A stretch of DNA of 64,000 nucleotides, taken from Tabrizicola soli. GTDB lineage: Bacteria > Pseudomonadota > Alphaproteobacteria > Rhodobacterales > Rhodobacteraceae. This document shows positions 23,219-34,329 of the stretch, in pieces. The stretch lies in the NCBI RefSeq assembly GCF_015999335.1, contig NZ_JAEACP010000017.1:54310-118309 (forward strand), given 5' to 3'. Made by a program: the position numbers and the translations under genes. The notes below the pieces were generated by a model, which had not been told where the DNA came from, made no database searches, and was given only the letters and a program-made list of their open reading frames with translations. Positions within the stretch are counted from its first letter, which is position 1; each line of letters begins with the position of its first letter.

Positions 23219-26200
23219 ATGACAATCGACCTTTCGCGCCGCGGGTTCCTGGCCCTGGCCGGAACAGGGGTAGCGACAACCACACTCGGGGCCATGGGGT
23301 TCGGCGCGGCGGAGGCGGCAGAGGCGGCGCATGTGCGGCCCTTCAAGCTGGTCGCCACGACCGAGACCCGCAACATCTGTACCTATTGCTCGGTCGCCTG
23401 CGGGATCATCATGTATTCCAAGGGCGACCTTGCCGCGGGCGAGACGGCCGAGCTTCTGCATATCGAGGGCGATGCCGACCATCCGACCAACCGCGGCACG
23501 CTTTGCCCCAAGGGGGCCGCGCTGAAGGACTATGTCCGGGCCGAGACCCGCCTGACCCGGCCGCGCTATCGTGCGCCCGGCGCCGACCGCTTCCAGGACA
23601 TCGGCTGGGACGAGGCGCTGGACAAGATCGCCCGCGCGCTGAAGGACGACCGCGACGCCAACCTGATCGAGAAGAACGACAAGGGCACGACGGTCAACCG
23701 CTGGACGACGACCGGCTATCTTGCCGCCTCGGCCACCACGAACGAGACCGCCTGGCTGACCTACAAGACGGTCCGGGCGATGGGAATTGTAGGATTCGAC
23801 AACCAGGCGCGCGTCTGACACGGCCCCACGGTGTCCAGTTTGGGCCCGACATTTGGCCGTGGAGCGATGACCAACTCCTGGACCGACATCAAGAACACCG
23901 ACCTTGTCGTCATCATGGGCGGCAATGCCGCCGAGGCGCATCCCTGCGGCTTCAAATGGGTGACCGAGGCCAAGGCGAAACGCGGCGCCAAGCTGATCGT
24001 GGTCGATCCGCGCTTCACCCGCTCGGCCAGCGTGGCGGACTACTATGCCCCGATCCGGCCCGGCACCGACATCGCCTGGCTGATGGGCGTGATCCGCTGG
24101 TGCATCGAGAACGACAAGGTGCAGTGGGACTATGTGAAGAACTACACCAATGCGACCTACCTCGTGAACGAGGACTTCGGCTGGGAGGACGGGCTGTTCA
24201 CGGGCTATGACCCGGAGACCCGGAACTATGACCAGAGCAGCTGGGAATACCAGATCGGCGAGGACGGCTTCGTCAGGACCGACCCGACGCTGCAGGACCC
24301 GCATTGCGTCTGGAACCTGTTGAAGGCGCATGTCGACGTCTACACGCCGGAATTCGTGGAAAACGTCTGCGGCACGCCGAAGGACCGCTATCTGAAGATC
24401 TGCGAGATGATCGGCGAAACCTCGGCACCCGACAAGGTGATGACCTCGATGTATGCCCTGGGCTGGACCCAGCATTCGAAGGGTTCGCAGAACATCCGCG
24501 GCATGGCCATGCTCCAGCTTCTGCTGGGCAACATCGGGCTGGCCGGGGGCGGGATGAACGCCTTGCGCGGACATTCCAACATCCAGGGCCTGACCGACGT
24601 GGGGCTGATGTCGAACCTGATCCCCGGCTACCTCGCCATCCCGCGCGAGAGCGAGACGGACTATGCCACCTACATGTCGACGCGGGGGAACAAGCCGCTG
24701 TTTCCCAACCAGATGAGCTACCTGCAGAACTACGGCAAGTTCATGGTCAGCTTCATGAAGGCGATGTGGGGCGACAAGGCCACGGCCGAGAACGGCTGGG
24801 GCTACGACTGGCTTCCGAAGCTGGACATCGCGCAATACGACGCGCTGCGCATGTTCGACATGATGGCGAACGGTCAGGTGAACCTCTACTTCTGCCAGGG
24901 GTTCAACCCGCTTCTGGCCTTCCCCAACCGGGCCAAGATGACCGAGGCTTTCGGCAAGCTGAAACTTCTGGTCGTGATGGACCCGCTGGAGACGGAAACC
25001 GCAGCGTTCTGGGAAAACCACGGCATCTACAACGACGTGGACCCGGCGCAAATCCAGACCGAGGTGCTGGAACTGCCGACGACCTGCTTTGCCGAGGACG
25101 ACGGCGCCACCGTCAACTCGGGCCGCTGGCTGCAGTGGCACTGGAAGGGCGCGACCCCTCCGGGCGAGGCGAAGACCGATACCTGGATCATGGCCAACGT
25201 CTTCCAGCGCCTGCGCAAGCTGTACGCGGAGGAAGGCGGCAAGGCGCCGGAGCCGATCCTGAACCTGGCCTGGGACTATGCCGATCCCGAGGAACCGACG
25301 GCCGAGGAACTGGCGCGCGAGCTGAACGGGCGCGCGATCGGTCCGGTGCATGACCCGGCGGACCCGGCCAAGGTGCTGGTCGAGCCGGGCAAGCAGTTGT
25401 CGGGCTTCGGCCAGCTGCGCGACGACGGCTCGACCATGGCCGGCTGCTGGATCTATACCGGCTGCTGGACCGAGGACGGCAATATGATGGCCCGGCGCGA
25501 CAACAGCGATCCGGGTGACATGGGTACGTTCCAGAACTGGTCCTTCTCCTGGCCCGCCAACCGCAGGGTGCTGTACAACCGCGCCTCCTGCGACCTGTCG
25601 GGCAAGCCCTGGGACCCGACGCGCAAGCTGATCGAATGGGACGGCCAGAAATGGGCCGGGTTCGACGTGCCCGACATCGCGGTCACCGCGAAACCGGGCG
25701 AGGTCGGCCCCTTCATCATGACGCCCGAGGGGACCGGCCGCTTCTTCTCGCGCAGGCTGATGCGGGACGGGCCGTTCCCAAGCCATATGGAGCCGTTCGA
25801 AAGCCCGGTGGAGAACCCGCTGAACCCCGCGATGCGCGGCAATCCGGTGGCCCGGATGTTCGAGGGCGACCTTGCGCAGCTGGGCGACCGGAGCGAGTTC
25901 CCCTTCGTCGCCACTTCTTACCGCCTGACCGAGCATTTCCACTACTGGACCAAGCACAACCGGGTGAACGCCGTGTTGCAGCCCGAGTTCTTCGTGGAGA
26001 TCAGCGAGGAACTGGCGGCGGAGAGGGGCATCGCCAAGGGTGACCGGGTCCGGGTCTGGTCGAAGCGCGGGCAGGTCTGGGCCAAGGCGCTGGTCACGCG
26101 CCGGATCCGGCCGCTGATCTGCGACGGAAAGCCGGTGCATGTTGTCGGCATCCCGATCCACTGGGGCTTCAAGGGGGCGGCGCGCAAGGGCTTCGGCTCG

Positions 26201-26302
26201 AACACGCTGGGGCCCTTCGTCGGCGACGCCAACATCGAGACGCCCGAGTTCAAGGCCTATCTCGTCAACATCGAGCGCGCGGAAGGGGAGGTGATGGCAT
26301 GA
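23219..26302 (+). CDS. fdnG: Formate dehydrogenase alpha subunit, selenocysteine-containing
   Basis: 1027 residues when the in-frame TGA at 23816-23818 is read as selenocysteine (residue 200). The flanking peptides NQARV-Sec-HGPTV and [14 protein letters not shown] match the FdnG/FdoG active site. A Tat signal ([13 protein letters not shown]) directs export. The N-terminal [4Fe-4S] motif is [10 protein letters not shown] with a distal CPKG. The C-terminal molybdopterin domain includes [20 protein letters not shown]. The enzyme oxidises formate to CO2 at a bis-MGD-Mo-Sec centre in the periplasm and passes electrons to FdhB and FdhC. A strong ribosome site (GTAGGAGGGG) precedes the ATG. Any caller that treats TGA as stop splits the gene at 23818/23831. 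Confidence 0.93.
23816..23861 (+). promoter_or_regulatory. SECIS-like hairpin directing UGA readthrough
   Basis: Directly after the UGA, CACGGCC (23819-23825) pairs with GGCCGTG (23855-23861), a perfect 7-bp lower stem. The apical part GTCCA-GTT-TGGGC (23833-23845) gives a 5-bp upper stem with a GU-containing loop, as in the E. coli fdnG and fdhF elements bound by SelB. It lies within coding sequence, as bacterial SECIS elements do. Confidence 0.75.
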
Positions 26303-27276
26303 CGACGGCATCCGAACCGACCACGGCCATCGCCAACCCGCCGGTCGAGGCGCTGGAGTCGAACCTCCTGCCCTCGGACGTGGTGCGGATCTCGGCCACG
26401 CGCAGCCCGCCGCAGCCGGACCGGCAGCTGACCAAGGTGGCCAAGCTGATCGACGTGTCGAAATGCATCGGCTGCAAGGCCTGCCAGTCGGCCTGCATCG
26501 AGTGGAACGACACCCATCCCGAGCTTGAGGCGAATGTGGGCCTTTACGAGAACCCGCATGACCTGACGCCCGAGATGTATACCCTGATGCGGTTCACCGA
26601 ATACGAGAACCCCGAGGGCGACTTCGAATGGCTGATCCGCAAGGATGGCTGCATGCATTGCGAGGATCCGGGGTGCCTGAAGGCCTGCCCGGCCCCCGGC
26701 GCCATCGTGCAATATTCCAACGGCATCGTGGACTTCATCTCGGAGAACTGCATCGGCTGCGGCTATTGCGTCACGGGTTGCCCGTTCAACGTGCCGCGCA
26801 TCCACAAGACGGCGCATGTGGCGAAGAAATGCACGCTCTGCTCGGACCGGGTCGCCGTGGGCCAGGGCCCGGCCTGCGCCAAGGCCTGCCCGACCCAGGC
26901 CATCGTCTTCGGCACCAAGGAGGAGATGACCGCCCATGCCGAGGAGCGGATCGCCGACCTGAAGTCGCGCGGCTATGAGAACGCCGGTCTCTACGATCCA
27001 CCGGGCGTGGGCGGCACGCATGTCATGTATGTGCTGCACCACGCCGACCAGCCCGCGCTTTATGCCGGGTTGCCGGAAGACCCGAAGATCGCCCCGGTGG
27101 TCGAGGGCTGGAAGGGCCCGGCCAAGACCGTGGGCCTTGCCGCCATCGGCCTGGCGGCGGTGGGTGCGGCGCTGCATGGCCTCTTCGGGCGGGCAAATGT
27201 CGTCGAGCCCTCGGATGAGACAGCGGCCGAGAAGCTGGTGAAATCCGGGACATCCGGTCCGGGGGAGGGCGCGTGA
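26299..27276 (+). CDS. Formate dehydrogenase iron-sulfur (beta) subunit
   Basis: 325 aa overlapping fdnG by 4 bp. Four [4Fe-4S] motifs are visible: [35 protein letters not shown] and [21 protein letters not shown] single C-terminal membrane helix ([20 protein letters not shown], near 278-297) anchors it as in the beta subunit of formate dehydrogenase-N. It relays electrons from the Mo-Sec subunit to the cytochrome b subunit. The start at 26299 has a GGGGAGG ribosome site just upstream. Confidence 0.92.
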   Translation: MTTASEPTTAIANPPVEALESNLLPSDVVRISATRSPPQPDRQLTKVAKLIDVSKCIGCKACQSACIEWNDTHPELEANVGLYENPHDLTPEMYTLMRFTEYENPEGDFEWLIRKDGCMHCEDPGCLKACPAPGAIVQYSNGIVDFISENCIGCGYCVTGCPFNVPRIHKTAHVAKKCTLCSDRVAVGQGPACAKACPTQAIVFGTKEEMTAHAEERIADLKSRGYENAGLYDPPGVGGTHVMYVLHHADQPALYAGLPEDPKIAPVVEGWKGPAKTVGLAAIGLAAVGAALHGLFGRANVVEPSDETAAEKLVKSGTSGPGEGA

Positions 27277-27980
27277 TGAAACCCGTCTATTCCGAACGCC
27301 GCGACCATATCGCCAGCCGCCAGCCGGTGACCGTCAGCCGCTACCGGGGTCTCACCCGGCTGAACCACTGGGTGACGGCGCTGTCGCTGATCCTGCTGGC
27401 GCTGTCCGGCCTGGCGCTGTTCCATCCGCTGCTCTACCCGCTTTCCGCCCTGTTCGGGGGCGGTGCGACGGTGCGCTGGCTGCATCCGGTCATCGGCGTG
27501 GTGCTGTTCTTCAGCTTCCTGATCCTGTTCCTGCAGCTGTGGCGGCTGAACCTGCCCCGGCGCGAGGATCGGGTGTGGCTGTCGCATCTGGGCGATGTGG
27601 TCAGCAACCACGAGGAACGCCTGCCCGAGCTTGGCAAGTACAACGCCGGGCAGAAGCTGGTCTTCTGGGCGATGGCGGGGCTGATCGTGGTGCTGATCGT
27701 CACCGGCGTGATGATCTGGGAGGAGCAGCTTCCGCTCTGGGCCGCGCAGGCGCCGTCGCTGGCCTCGATCCCCGCGCGGCGGATCGCGGTGGCGATCCAT
27801 GCGCTGGCGGCGGTGGCGATGATCCTGGTCTTCATCCTGCATGTCTATGCTGCCTTCTGGACGCGCGGCACCCTGCGCGCCATGACGCGGGGCACGGTGA
27901 CCGGGGGCTGGGCCTGGCGGCACCACCGGAAATGGCTGCGCGAACTGGCTGGACGGCAAAGCCGCGGCCCGGCAGAGTGA
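27276..27980 (+). CDS. Formate dehydrogenase cytochrome b556 (gamma) subunit
   Basis: 234 aa from the ATG at 27276, which overlaps the beta-subunit stop as TGATG; a GTG at 27273 is the other option. Four membrane helices are visible, with heme His candidates in TRLNHWVTAL, VRWLHPVIGVV, AIHALAAVAMI and FILHVYAAFW. The protein takes electrons from the beta subunit and reduces quinone. Length and pattern match the FdnI/FdoI family. It ends 78 bp before fdhE. Confidence 0.9.
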   Translation: MKPVYSERRDHIASRQPVTVSRYRGLTRLNHWVTALSLILLALSGLALFHPLLYPLSALFGGGATVRWLHPVIGVVLFFSFLILFLQLWRLNLPRREDRVWLSHLGDVVSNHEERLPELGKYNAGQKLVFWAMAGLIVVLIVTGVMIWEEQLPLWAAQAPSLASIPARRIAVAIHALAAVAMILVFILHVYAAFWTRGTLRAMTRGTVTGGWAWRHHRKWLRELAGRQSRGPAE

Positions 27981-28058
27981 CGGCACAAGTGCAGCGCGGC
28001 CGGTCGCGGCCGCCGGTTCCGATCCATTCCTGACGTGGCCGGTCGGCCCGGAGAGCAG

Positions 28059-28955
28059 ATGGCAGAAACGCTTGAACCCGATCCTTCCGCCATTGGCGGC
28101 GTGCCCAAGGCCCCCTTCGTCTTCCTTCCCGATCCCGTCGCGGTCTTCCAGTCCCGCGCGCGGCGCTTCGGCTTTCTGGCCAGGAGCAGCCGCCTCGGTC
28201 CCTACCTGGCATTCCTGGGCGACCTGTCGGCCCTTCAGGCGCGGCTGGCGGTGACCCTTCCGTCCCCGGCCCCGCTGCCCCCCGGCAGGGGCGGAGGGAT
28301 GCCCGTGATCGACCGCGCGCTTCTGCTGGACGATCCCGCGCTGCACGACACCCTTGCCGCCCTGTGCGAGGGGGCCGCCGGGCTGGACATGCCCGAGCCC
28401 GCCCGCCTTGCGCTGGAGGCGGTCTCGCAGGTTGGGGCGGAGGACCGGCGCTGGCTTCTGGGCAACATCCTCGCCGACACCATCCCCGAGGACGGCGCCG
28501 CCGCGCATCTCTTCGCCGCCGCCGCCGTGCAGGTCCACCTGGCGCGTCTGGCCGCGCGGCTTGCCCCCGAGGCGCTTGCGCCGGTCGGGACCGGCACCTG
28601 TCCCGCCTGCGGCGGGCTTCCGGTCAGTTCCACCGTGATGGCGACGCCGGGGATCGAGAATGTCCGCTATGCCGCCTGCTCTGGCTGCGCGACGCAGTGG
28701 AATGAGGTGCGGGTCAAGTGCCTGTGCTGCGGCTCGACCAAGGGGATCGGCTACCACTCGGCCGAGACGCACGAGGCCTCGGTCAAGGCGGAGACCTGCG
28801 CCGAATGTGGCTCCTGGCTGAAGATCTTCCATCGCACGAAGAACCACAGCCTTGACCCGGTGGCCGATGATGTCGGCAGCCTTGGCCTTGACCTGATGAT
28901 GCGGGACACCGGCCTGCGGCGCGGCGGTTTCCACCCGTTCCTCGCGGGTTACTGA
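28059..28955 (+). CDS. fdhE: Formate dehydrogenase accessory protein FdhE
   Basis: 298 aa from the ATG at 28059, preceded by CCGGAGAG. The C-terminal half has the rubredoxin-like Cys pairs of Fdh[35 protein letters not shown] and [11 protein letters not shown]. The N-terminal half is helical ([20 protein letters not shown]). FdhE is needed for assembly of active respiratory formate dehydrogenase, probably acting on the catalytic subunit before export. Its stop overlaps the selA start as TGATG, tying enzyme assembly to Sec synthesis in one transcript. No fdhD is in the window. Confidence 0.9.
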   Translation: MAETLEPDPSAIGGVPKAPFVFLPDPVAVFQSRARRFGFLARSSRLGPYLAFLGDLSALQARLAVTLPSPAPLPPGRGGGMPVIDRALLLDDPALHDTLAALCEGAAGLDMPEPARLALEAVSQVGAEDRRWLLGNILADTIPEDGAAAHLFAAAAVQVHLARLAARLAPEALAPVGTGTCPACGGLPVSSTVMATPGIENVRYAACSGCATQWNEVRVKCLCCGSTKGIGYHSAETHEASVKAETCAECGSWLKIFHRTKNHSLDPVADDVGSLGLDLMMRDTGLRRGGFHPFLAGY

Positions 28956-30331
28956 TGCCGGACTTCCGCGCCCTGCCCTCGGCCGACCAGTTCCTGCTGT
29001 CCGATTGCGGCGCGGGGCTGGTGGCGCTGCATGGCCGTGCGCAGGTGCTGGCGGCGCTGCGCACGCGGCTTGACACGGCGCGGCAGGCAATCCGCGCGGG
29101 CGGCGACGGTGCGGCGCTGGCCGGGGCGCTGGCCGGAGAGGTGGCGGCCGATCTGGCGCGGGCGGCGCGGCCGGGCCTGCGGCCGGTGCTGAACCTGACG
29201 GGCACGGTGCTGCACACCAATCTCGGCCGCGCCCTGCTGGCGGAGGAGGCGATCCGCGCCGCGGCCGGGGCGATGGCCCAGCCGATGGCGCTGGAGTTCG
29301 ACCTGGACGGCGGCGGGCGCGGCCAGCGCGACGACCATCTGCGCGGCCTCTTGTGCGAATTGACCGGGGCCGAGGATGCGACGGTGGTCAACAACAACGC
29401 CGCCGCCGTGCTGATCGCGCTGAACACGCTGGCCGAGGGGCGCGAGGCCATCGTCTCGCGCGGGGAGCTGATCGAGATCGGCGGCGCCTTCCGGATGCCC
29501 GACATCATGACCCGCGCCGGGGCGCAGCTGGTGGAGGTCGGCACCACCAATCGCACCCATCCTGCCGATTATGAGACAGCGATCACCGACCGGACCGGGC
29601 TGATCCTGAAGGTCCATTGCTCGAACTACCGGATCGAGGGCTTCACCACCGAGGTTCCCGCCCCGCGTCTGGCCATAATCGCCCAAGCGGCGGGGTTGCC
29701 GCTCTTGAACGATCTCGGCTCGGGCTCGCTGGTCGACCTTTCGGCCTACGGCCTGCGACGCGAGCCGACGGTGGCCGAGGCGGTGGCCGAGGGGGCGGAT
29801 CTGGTGACCTTCTCGGGCGACAAGCTCCTGGGCGGGCCGCAGGCGGGGTTCATCGTCGGCCGGCGCGATCTGGTCGCGGCGATCAACCGCAACCCGATGA
29901 AGCGGGCGGTCCGGCTGGACAAGATCCGCATCGCCGCGCTGGAGGCGACGCTGCGCCTTTATCGCGACCCCGACCGGCTGTCGGAACGGCTGCCCACCCT
30001 GCGCCTGCTGGCACGGCCCCTGGCCGAGATCGCCGCACAGGCGGCCCGGCTGGCCCCGCCGGTCGATGCCGCGCTGGCGCCGCAGGGCTTTGCCGCCGCG
30101 CCCTGCGCCTGCGACAGCCAGATCGGATCCGGCGCGCTGCCGGTCGACACGATCCCCAGCGCGGGCCTGCGGCTGACCGGCCCCGGCGGCGACGCGCCGG
30201 ACCGTCTGGCGGCATGGCTGCGCGCGCTGCCGCTGCCGGTGATCGGGCGCATCCACGACGGGGCGCTGATCCTGGACCTGCGCTGCCTCGAGCGGGACGA
30301 GGAGTTGCTCGGGGCGCTGGCGGGGACATGA
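28955..30331 (+). CDS. selA: L-seryl-tRNA(Sec) selenium transferase
   Basis: 458 aa, close to the usual 460. SelA converts Ser-tRNA(Sec) to Sec-tRNA(Sec) with selenophosphate, using PLP. The PLP Lys lies in [18 protein letters not shown] near residue 290, identical in pattern to E. coli SelA. Other family blocks are [18 protein letters not shown] near 79-96 and [17 protein letters not shown] near 144. The start overlaps the fdhE stop, and the stop overlaps the selB start. It works with SelB, tRNA-Sec and SelD encoded nearby. Confidence 0.94.
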   Translation: MPDFRALPSADQFLLSDCGAGLVALHGRAQVLAALRTRLDTARQAIRAGGDGAALAGALAGEVAADLARAARPGLRPVLNLTGTVLHTNLGRALLAEEAIRAAAGAMAQPMALEFDLDGGGRGQRDDHLRGLLCELTGAEDATVVNNNAAAVLIALNTLAEGREAIVSRGELIEIGGAFRMPDIMTRAGAQLVEVGTTNRTHPADYETAITDRTGLILKVHCSNYRIEGFTTEVPAPRLAIIAQAAGLPLLNDLGSGSLVDLSAYGLRREPTVAEAVAEGADLVTFSGDKLLGGPQAGFIVGRRDLVAAINRNPMKRAVRLDKIRIAALEATLRLYRDPDRLSERLPTLRLLARPLAEIAAQAARLAPPVDAALAPQGFAAAPCACDSQIGSGALPVDTIPSAGLRLTGPGGDAPDRLAAWLRALPLPVIGRIHDGALILDLRCLERDEELLGALAGT

Positions 30332-32229
30332 TCGTCGGCACGGCGGGCCATATCGACCACGGCAAGACCGCGCTGGTAAAGGCGCTGACCGGGATCGAGG
30401 CCGACCGGCTGGCCGAGGAGAAGGCCAGGGGCATCACCATCGAACTGGGCTTCGCCTATGCCGATCTGGGCGGCGGCGCGGTGACGGGTTTCGTCGACGT
30501 GCCGGGGCACGAGCGGCTGATCCACACCATGCTGGCCGGGGCCGGAGGGATCGACTTTGCCCTCCTCGTAGTGGCCGCCGATGACGGGATCATGCCGCAG
30601 ACCCGCGAGCATCTGGCGATCCTGAGCCTTCTGAACCTGCCGCGCGGCATCGTCGCGCTGACCAAGGCCGACCTTGCCGGGCATGAGCGGCGGGCCGAGG
30701 TCACGGCGCAGATCCGCACGGCGCTGGCCGGAACCCCGCTTGCGGGCGCGGACATCCTGCCGGTCTCCTCGCTGACCGGCGAGGGGATCGCCGATCTGCG
30801 CGCCGCCCTTGCCGCAGCCGAGGCCGAGACCGCCCGGCGCAGTGCGCAGGGGCCGTTCCGGCTGGCCGTCGACCGCAGCTTCACCCTTGCGGGGGCGGGC
30901 ACCATCGTCACCGGCACCGTGATCTCCGGTCGGGTGGCGCAGGAGGACACTGTCATCGTCAGCCCATCGGGCCTGAACGCGCGGGTGCGCGGGATCCATG
31001 CGCAGAACCACCGGGCGGTGGAAGGCTTTGCCGGGCAGCGCTGTGCCCTGAACCTGGCGGGGGACGGAGTGACCAGGGCGGCGATCCATCGCGGCGACAT
31101 GATCCTTGCGCCCATGCTGCACGCGCCGACCGACCGGATCGACGCCGAGCTTTCGGTCCTGCCCACCGAGCCCCGCCCCGTCGGCATCTGGTTCCCGGCG
31201 CGGCTGCACAGCCATGCCGCCGATGTCGCGGCCCGCATCGTGCCGCTGCGGGGCGAGATTGCTCCGGGTGAACGCGGCCTCGTGCAACTGGTGCTGGACC
31301 GCCCGATTGCCGCCGCCGTCGGCGACCGCTTCGTCCTGCGCGACACCTCGGCCAGCCGCTCGATCGGGGGCGGCATCTTCCTCGACCTGCGGGCCCCGGC
31401 GCGCAAGCGGTCGACGCCGGAGCGGCTGGCCGTCCTGGCCGCCGCGCGCGACCGCGATCCGGCCTCGGCGCTGGCAGGGATGCTGGCGATCGCCCCGGTG
31501 GACCTGCCCGGCTTCCTGCGCGACCGGGCGCTGCCCCTGGCGCCTGCGGCGATCCAGGACGCGGCGAGGGCCGAGATCGTCGGCCGCCTTGCACTGTCGG
31601 CCGCGCAGATGCAGGGACTCCGCCACGCCCTGACCGATACGCTTGCCGCCTTCCATGCCGGCAACCCCGACCTTCCCGGCATCGGACGCGAGAAGCTGCG
31701 CCTTGCCCTCACCCCCCGGCTGCCGAAGGAGGAGTTCCTGGCCTTCCTGCGCGATCAGGCGCAGGCGGGCCGGGTGGTGCTGGAGGGAGCCTTCCTCCGC
31801 CTGCCGGGGCATGAGGTGCAGCTCTCGCCCGAGGATGAGGCGCTGTTCGCGCGGATCCTGCCGCAGCTTCTGGGCGAGGGCCGCTTCCGCCCGCCGCGCG
31901 TCCGGGATTTCGCGCAAGAGTTCGGGATGGACGAACGCGAGATCCGCCGGGTGCTGAAGCTGGCGCAAAGGCTGGGCCGGGTCGACCAGATCGCGCAGGA
32001 CCATTTCTTCGCCCGCGCCGTCACCGCCGAGATGGTGGCGATCCTGCGCGATGTCGCCGGGCAGTCGGAGGACGGCTGGTTCACCGCCCCCGCCTTCCGC
32101 GACCGGGTACAGAACGGCCGCAAGGTCGCCATCGAGATCCTGGATTTCCTCGACCGCCATGGCCTTACCTTGCGCCGTGGCGACCTGCGGCGCATAAATC
32201 CTCATCGCGCCGATCTTTTCGGCGAATGA
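30328..32229 (+). CDS. selB: Selenocysteine-specific elongation factor
   Basis: 633 aa from the ATG at 30328. GTPase motifs are clear: [19 protein letters not shown] (G1), [10 protein letters not shown] (G3) and ALTKADL (G4). After the EF-Tu-like domains comes the C-terminal winged-helix region that binds SECIS RNA ([20 protein letters not shown] and [20 protein letters not shown]). SelB carries Sec-tRNA to the ribosome at UGA codons followed by a SECIS hairpin, here in fdnG. Its stop codon ends one base before the tRNA-Sec gene. Confidence 0.94.
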   Translation: MIVGTAGHIDHGKTALVKALTGIEADRLAEEKARGITIELGFAYADLGGGAVTGFVDVPGHERLIHTMLAGAGGIDFALLVVAADDGIMPQTREHLAILSLLNLPRGIVALTKADLAGHERRAEVTAQIRTALAGTPLAGADILPVSSLTGEGIADLRAALAAAEAETARRSAQGPFRLAVDRSFTLAGAGTIVTGTVISGRVAQEDTVIVSPSGLNARVRGIHAQNHRAVEGFAGQRCALNLAGDGVTRAAIHRGDMILAPMLHAPTDRIDAELSVLPTEPRPVGIWFPARLHSHAADVAARIVPLRGEIAPGERGLVQLVLDRPIAAAVGDRFVLRDTSASRSIGGGIFLDLRAPARKRSTPERLAVLAAARDRDPASALAGMLAIAPVDLPGFLRDRALPLAPAAIQDAARAEIVGRLALSAAQMQGLRHALTDTLAAFHAGNPDLPGIGREKLRLALTPRLPKEEFLAFLRDQAQAGRVVLEGAFLRLPGHEVQLSPEDEALFARILPQLLGEGRFRPPRVRDFAQEFGMDEREIRRVLKLAQRLGRVDQIAQDHFFARAVTAEMVAILRDVAGQSEDGWFTAPAFRDRVQNGRKVAIEILDFLDRHGLTLRRGDLRRINPHRADLFGE

Positions 32230-32230
32230 G

Positions 32231-32326
32231 GGAAGGGAATCGTCCCCGGTGGGGCGGCCGGTCTTCAAAATCGGTTGGGGCAGCGAGCCTGTCCCGGGTG
32301 GGTTCGACTCCCACTCCCCTCCGCCA
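32231..32326 (+). tRNA. selC: tRNA-Sec (anticodon TCA)
   Basis: A 96-nt tRNA with encoded CCA. The anticodon loop CTTCAAA gives anticodon TCA at 32265-32267, on a stem CCGGT/ATCGG. The long variable arm and GGTTCGACTC T-loop match selC tRNAs, and the D-arm region GTCCCCGGTGGGGCGG resembles that of E. coli. The acceptor stem GGAAGGGA/TCCCCTCC has one A-C mismatch at position 4. It lies one base after selB. Confidence 0.93.
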
Positions 32327-32367
32327 CCGGCCCTGGACACTGGCGCAGGGCATCAGGGAGAAGGTCG

Positions 32368-32745
32368 ATGGAGGACGAAGGACGCATACTTGCCGCTCTC
32401 GACGGCCTGACCGCCGGGTTCAACGCGCATGATATCGACAGGATCATGGGTTTTTTCGCGGAGGACTGCAGTCTGGACCTGCCGCGCGGCCCCGATCCGC
32501 ACGGAAGGCGATACCTCGGCCGCGATGCGGTGCGGCGGGGATTGATGACGCGGTTCGAGACCACTCCGGACGTCCACTACAGCGAGGTCGAGAATTTCGC
32601 CGCCGGCAATACCGGCATGTCCCGGTGGCTTCTGACCGGCACGACGCCGGCGGGCGAGAAGATCTGCGTGCGCGGCTGCGATTTCTATACCTTCGGAAAC
32701 GGCAAGGTGATCCGGAAGGATTCATACTGGAAGATCGTCGCCTGA
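32368..32745 (+). CDS. SnoaL/NTF2-like protein
   Basis: 125 aa, the length of a single NTF2-like (ketosteroid isomerase fold) domain. Visible family features are ALDGLTAGFNAHDIDRIMGF near the start, FAEDCSLDLPRGPDPHGRRY, then the strand-rich end GCDFYTFGNGKVIRKDSYWK. Such proteins bind or isomerise small molecules, and many have no known substrate. It follows tRNA-Sec by 41 bp and may share the transcript, but no selenium-related role can be claimed. It converges on the phospholipase D gene. Confidence 0.75.
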   Translation: MEDEGRILAALDGLTAGFNAHDIDRIMGFFAEDCSLDLPRGPDPHGRRYLGRDAVRRGLMTRFETTPDVHYSEVENFAAGNTGMSRWLLTGTTPAGEKICVRGCDFYTFGNGKVIRKDSYWKIVA

Positions 32746-32765
32746 CAGCCAGGCCCGGCCGGGGC

Positions 32766-34322
32766 TCAGAGAAGCCATTCGATCGGCAACAGGCCCAGAA
32801 TCCGCAGCAGCATCCGCGAGGCGGGGTTGGTGCCCGGTTCGATCCGGTGGCGGACCAGGGTTCCGTCGGCGCCGGTTTCCTCCCATCCGACGACGCGTCG
32901 GCCGTCACAGACCGGAGCATAGCTGGCTGATGCGAAGCGGTCGACGAAGGCACCTGCCAGTGCTCCGGCAATACCGGGGCTGTCGATCAGCAGGCCCATT
33001 TCCGTGTTCAGCAGCAGGGACCGGGGGTCGAAGTTGAACGAGCCGATGAAGATCCGTTCCTCGTCGATGGCCAGTGTCTTGGAATGCAGGCTGGCGCGCG
33101 ATCCGGTCAGCCTGCGCGGCGCGGGGTCATCCTCGATCGCGAAATCGGGGCGCAGCTCGTAAAGCCCCACCCCCGCCCGCAAGAGGCGCGGCCGGTAGCG
33201 CACATAGGCGCTGTGGACGACGAGGACATCGGTCGCCGCCTGCGAATTGGTCAGGATGCGGATGCGGACGCCCTCTTTCGCCAGTCGTTCCAGCCGCTTC
33301 GAGAACCGCCGACCGGGGATGAAATAGGCCGAGACCAGATCGACGGACCGCGCGGGCCGGGCCAGAAGCGCCATCAGCTGCGGAAACAGGTGATCCTTCT
33401 GGGCCGCCCGGCCCAATCCCTTGGCCGGATCGTCGCTGACCAGCGCCATCCCCGTCCATTCGAAGGCCAGCTCCCCCGCCGCGATCCGGTTGATCAGGTC
33501 TGATCCCTGCAGATGCTCGACATGCAGCCGCTCCCCGGCCCTGGCCGCTGCCAGCCCGGCATCGACCGCCAGCCGCTCAAGCCCGCCGGCAGAGGGCGCG
33601 GCGACGAGACTTGCGATCGGATGGGACGAGCCGCTGTGCCAATAGCGGTCGAAATCGGCCCCGATCTCTGCTGCGATCCGGCCGGCCACCAGCACATCCG
33701 CGTCGACGAACTGCACCCCGTTGGCGAAGCCGAAATAGATGTCGCCGATGTTGCGCCCGCCCAGGATGCCGACCGCGCCATCGGCGGTCAGCGACTTGTT
33801 GTGCATCCTGCGGTTCAGCCGCACGAAGTCGAAGGCGAAGCCGAGCGGCTTGATCCTGCGAAGGATGAAGGGATTGAACAGCCGGACCTCGACCTGGGGC
33901 AGGGAATCAAGGGCGGCCAGTTCGCCGTCCAGCCCGACGATACCGTTGTCGTCCAGCAAGAGCCGGATGCGGACCCCGCGCCCGGCCGCGCGGCGCAGCT
34001 CGTCCAGGAGGATCAGCCCGGTCGCGTCCCGGCTCCAGATGTAATACTGCACGTCCAGCGAGACCTCCGCCGTCCGGATCAGTGCGATCCGCGCGGCAAA
34101 GGCGCCGGGTCCGTCCAGGAGCGGGATCACGCCGCTGTCGAAGTCCTGCCGCGCCGCTTCCTCGAGGGCAAGGCGGCCGAGCAGCGTCTCGGGCGAGGCC
34201 GCAATCGCCCGGGACATGCTGCGACCCGCCAGCGGCGGCGGCCGGTAGGCAAGATGCGCCGCTGCCAGGAGCGCCGCGATCCCGGCCAGCACCAGCGCCA
34301 TCTGCCCCAGAAGATGCAGCAC
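32766..34322 (-). CDS. Phospholipase D family (cardiolipin synthase-like) membrane protein
   Basis: 518 aa beginning with GTG at 34322; an ATG at 34301 is possible. One N-terminal membrane helix (MALVLAGIAALLAAAHLAYR). Two PLD motifs are visible: HNKSLTADGAVGILGGRNIG near 180 and HSKTLAIDEERIFIGSFNFD near 425. These form the His-Lys-Asp active site that transfers phosphatidyl groups or hydrolyses phosphodiesters. It starts 8 bp after the ftsH stop on the same strand, so the two form an operon, which hints at a joint role in membrane quality control. The lipid substrate is not determined. Confidence 0.83.
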   Translation of the reverse strand: MLHLLGQMALVLAGIAALLAAAHLAYRPPPLAGRSMSRAIAASPETLLGRLALEEAARQDFDSGVIPLLDGPGAFAARIALIRTAEVSLDVQYYIWSRDATGLILLDELRRAAGRGVRIRLLLDDNGIVGLDGELAALDSLPQVEVRLFNPFILRRIKPLGFAFDFVRLNRRMHNKSLTADGAVGILGGRNIGDIYFGFANGVQFVDADVLVAGRIAAEIGADFDRYWHSGSSHPIASLVAAPSAGGLERLAVDAGLAAARAGERLHVEHLQGSDLINRIAAGELAFEWTGMALVSDDPAKGLGRAAQKDHLFPQLMALLARPARSVDLVSAYFIPGRRFSKRLERLAKEGVRIRILTNSQAATDVLVVHSAYVRYRPRLLRAGVGLYELRPDFAIEDDPAPRRLTGSRASLHSKTLAIDEERIFIGSFNFDPRSLLLNTEMGLLIDSPGIAGALAGAFVDRFASASYAPVCDGRRVVGWEETGADGTLVRHRIEPGTNPASRMLLRILGLLPIEWLL

Positions 34323-34329
34323 TCTGCCC

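Noticed and set aside
23816..23818. TGA within the formate dehydrogenase gene taken as a nonsense mutation splitting the gene in two.
   Set aside because: The context NQARV-UGA-HGPTV is the known Sec site, a SECIS-like hairpin follows, and all Sec-decoding genes are close by.
22988..26311. A 1107-codon open frame on the minus strand.
   Set aside because: It is the antisense shadow of formate dehydrogenase alpha in GC-rich DNA; it has no family features, and the plus-strand gene is certain.
29617..30327. An upstream extension of the selB reading frame, giving an 870-codon protein.
   Set aside because: The extension lies antiphase within selA and has no similarity; the SelB start [11 protein letters not shown] is exact at 30328.
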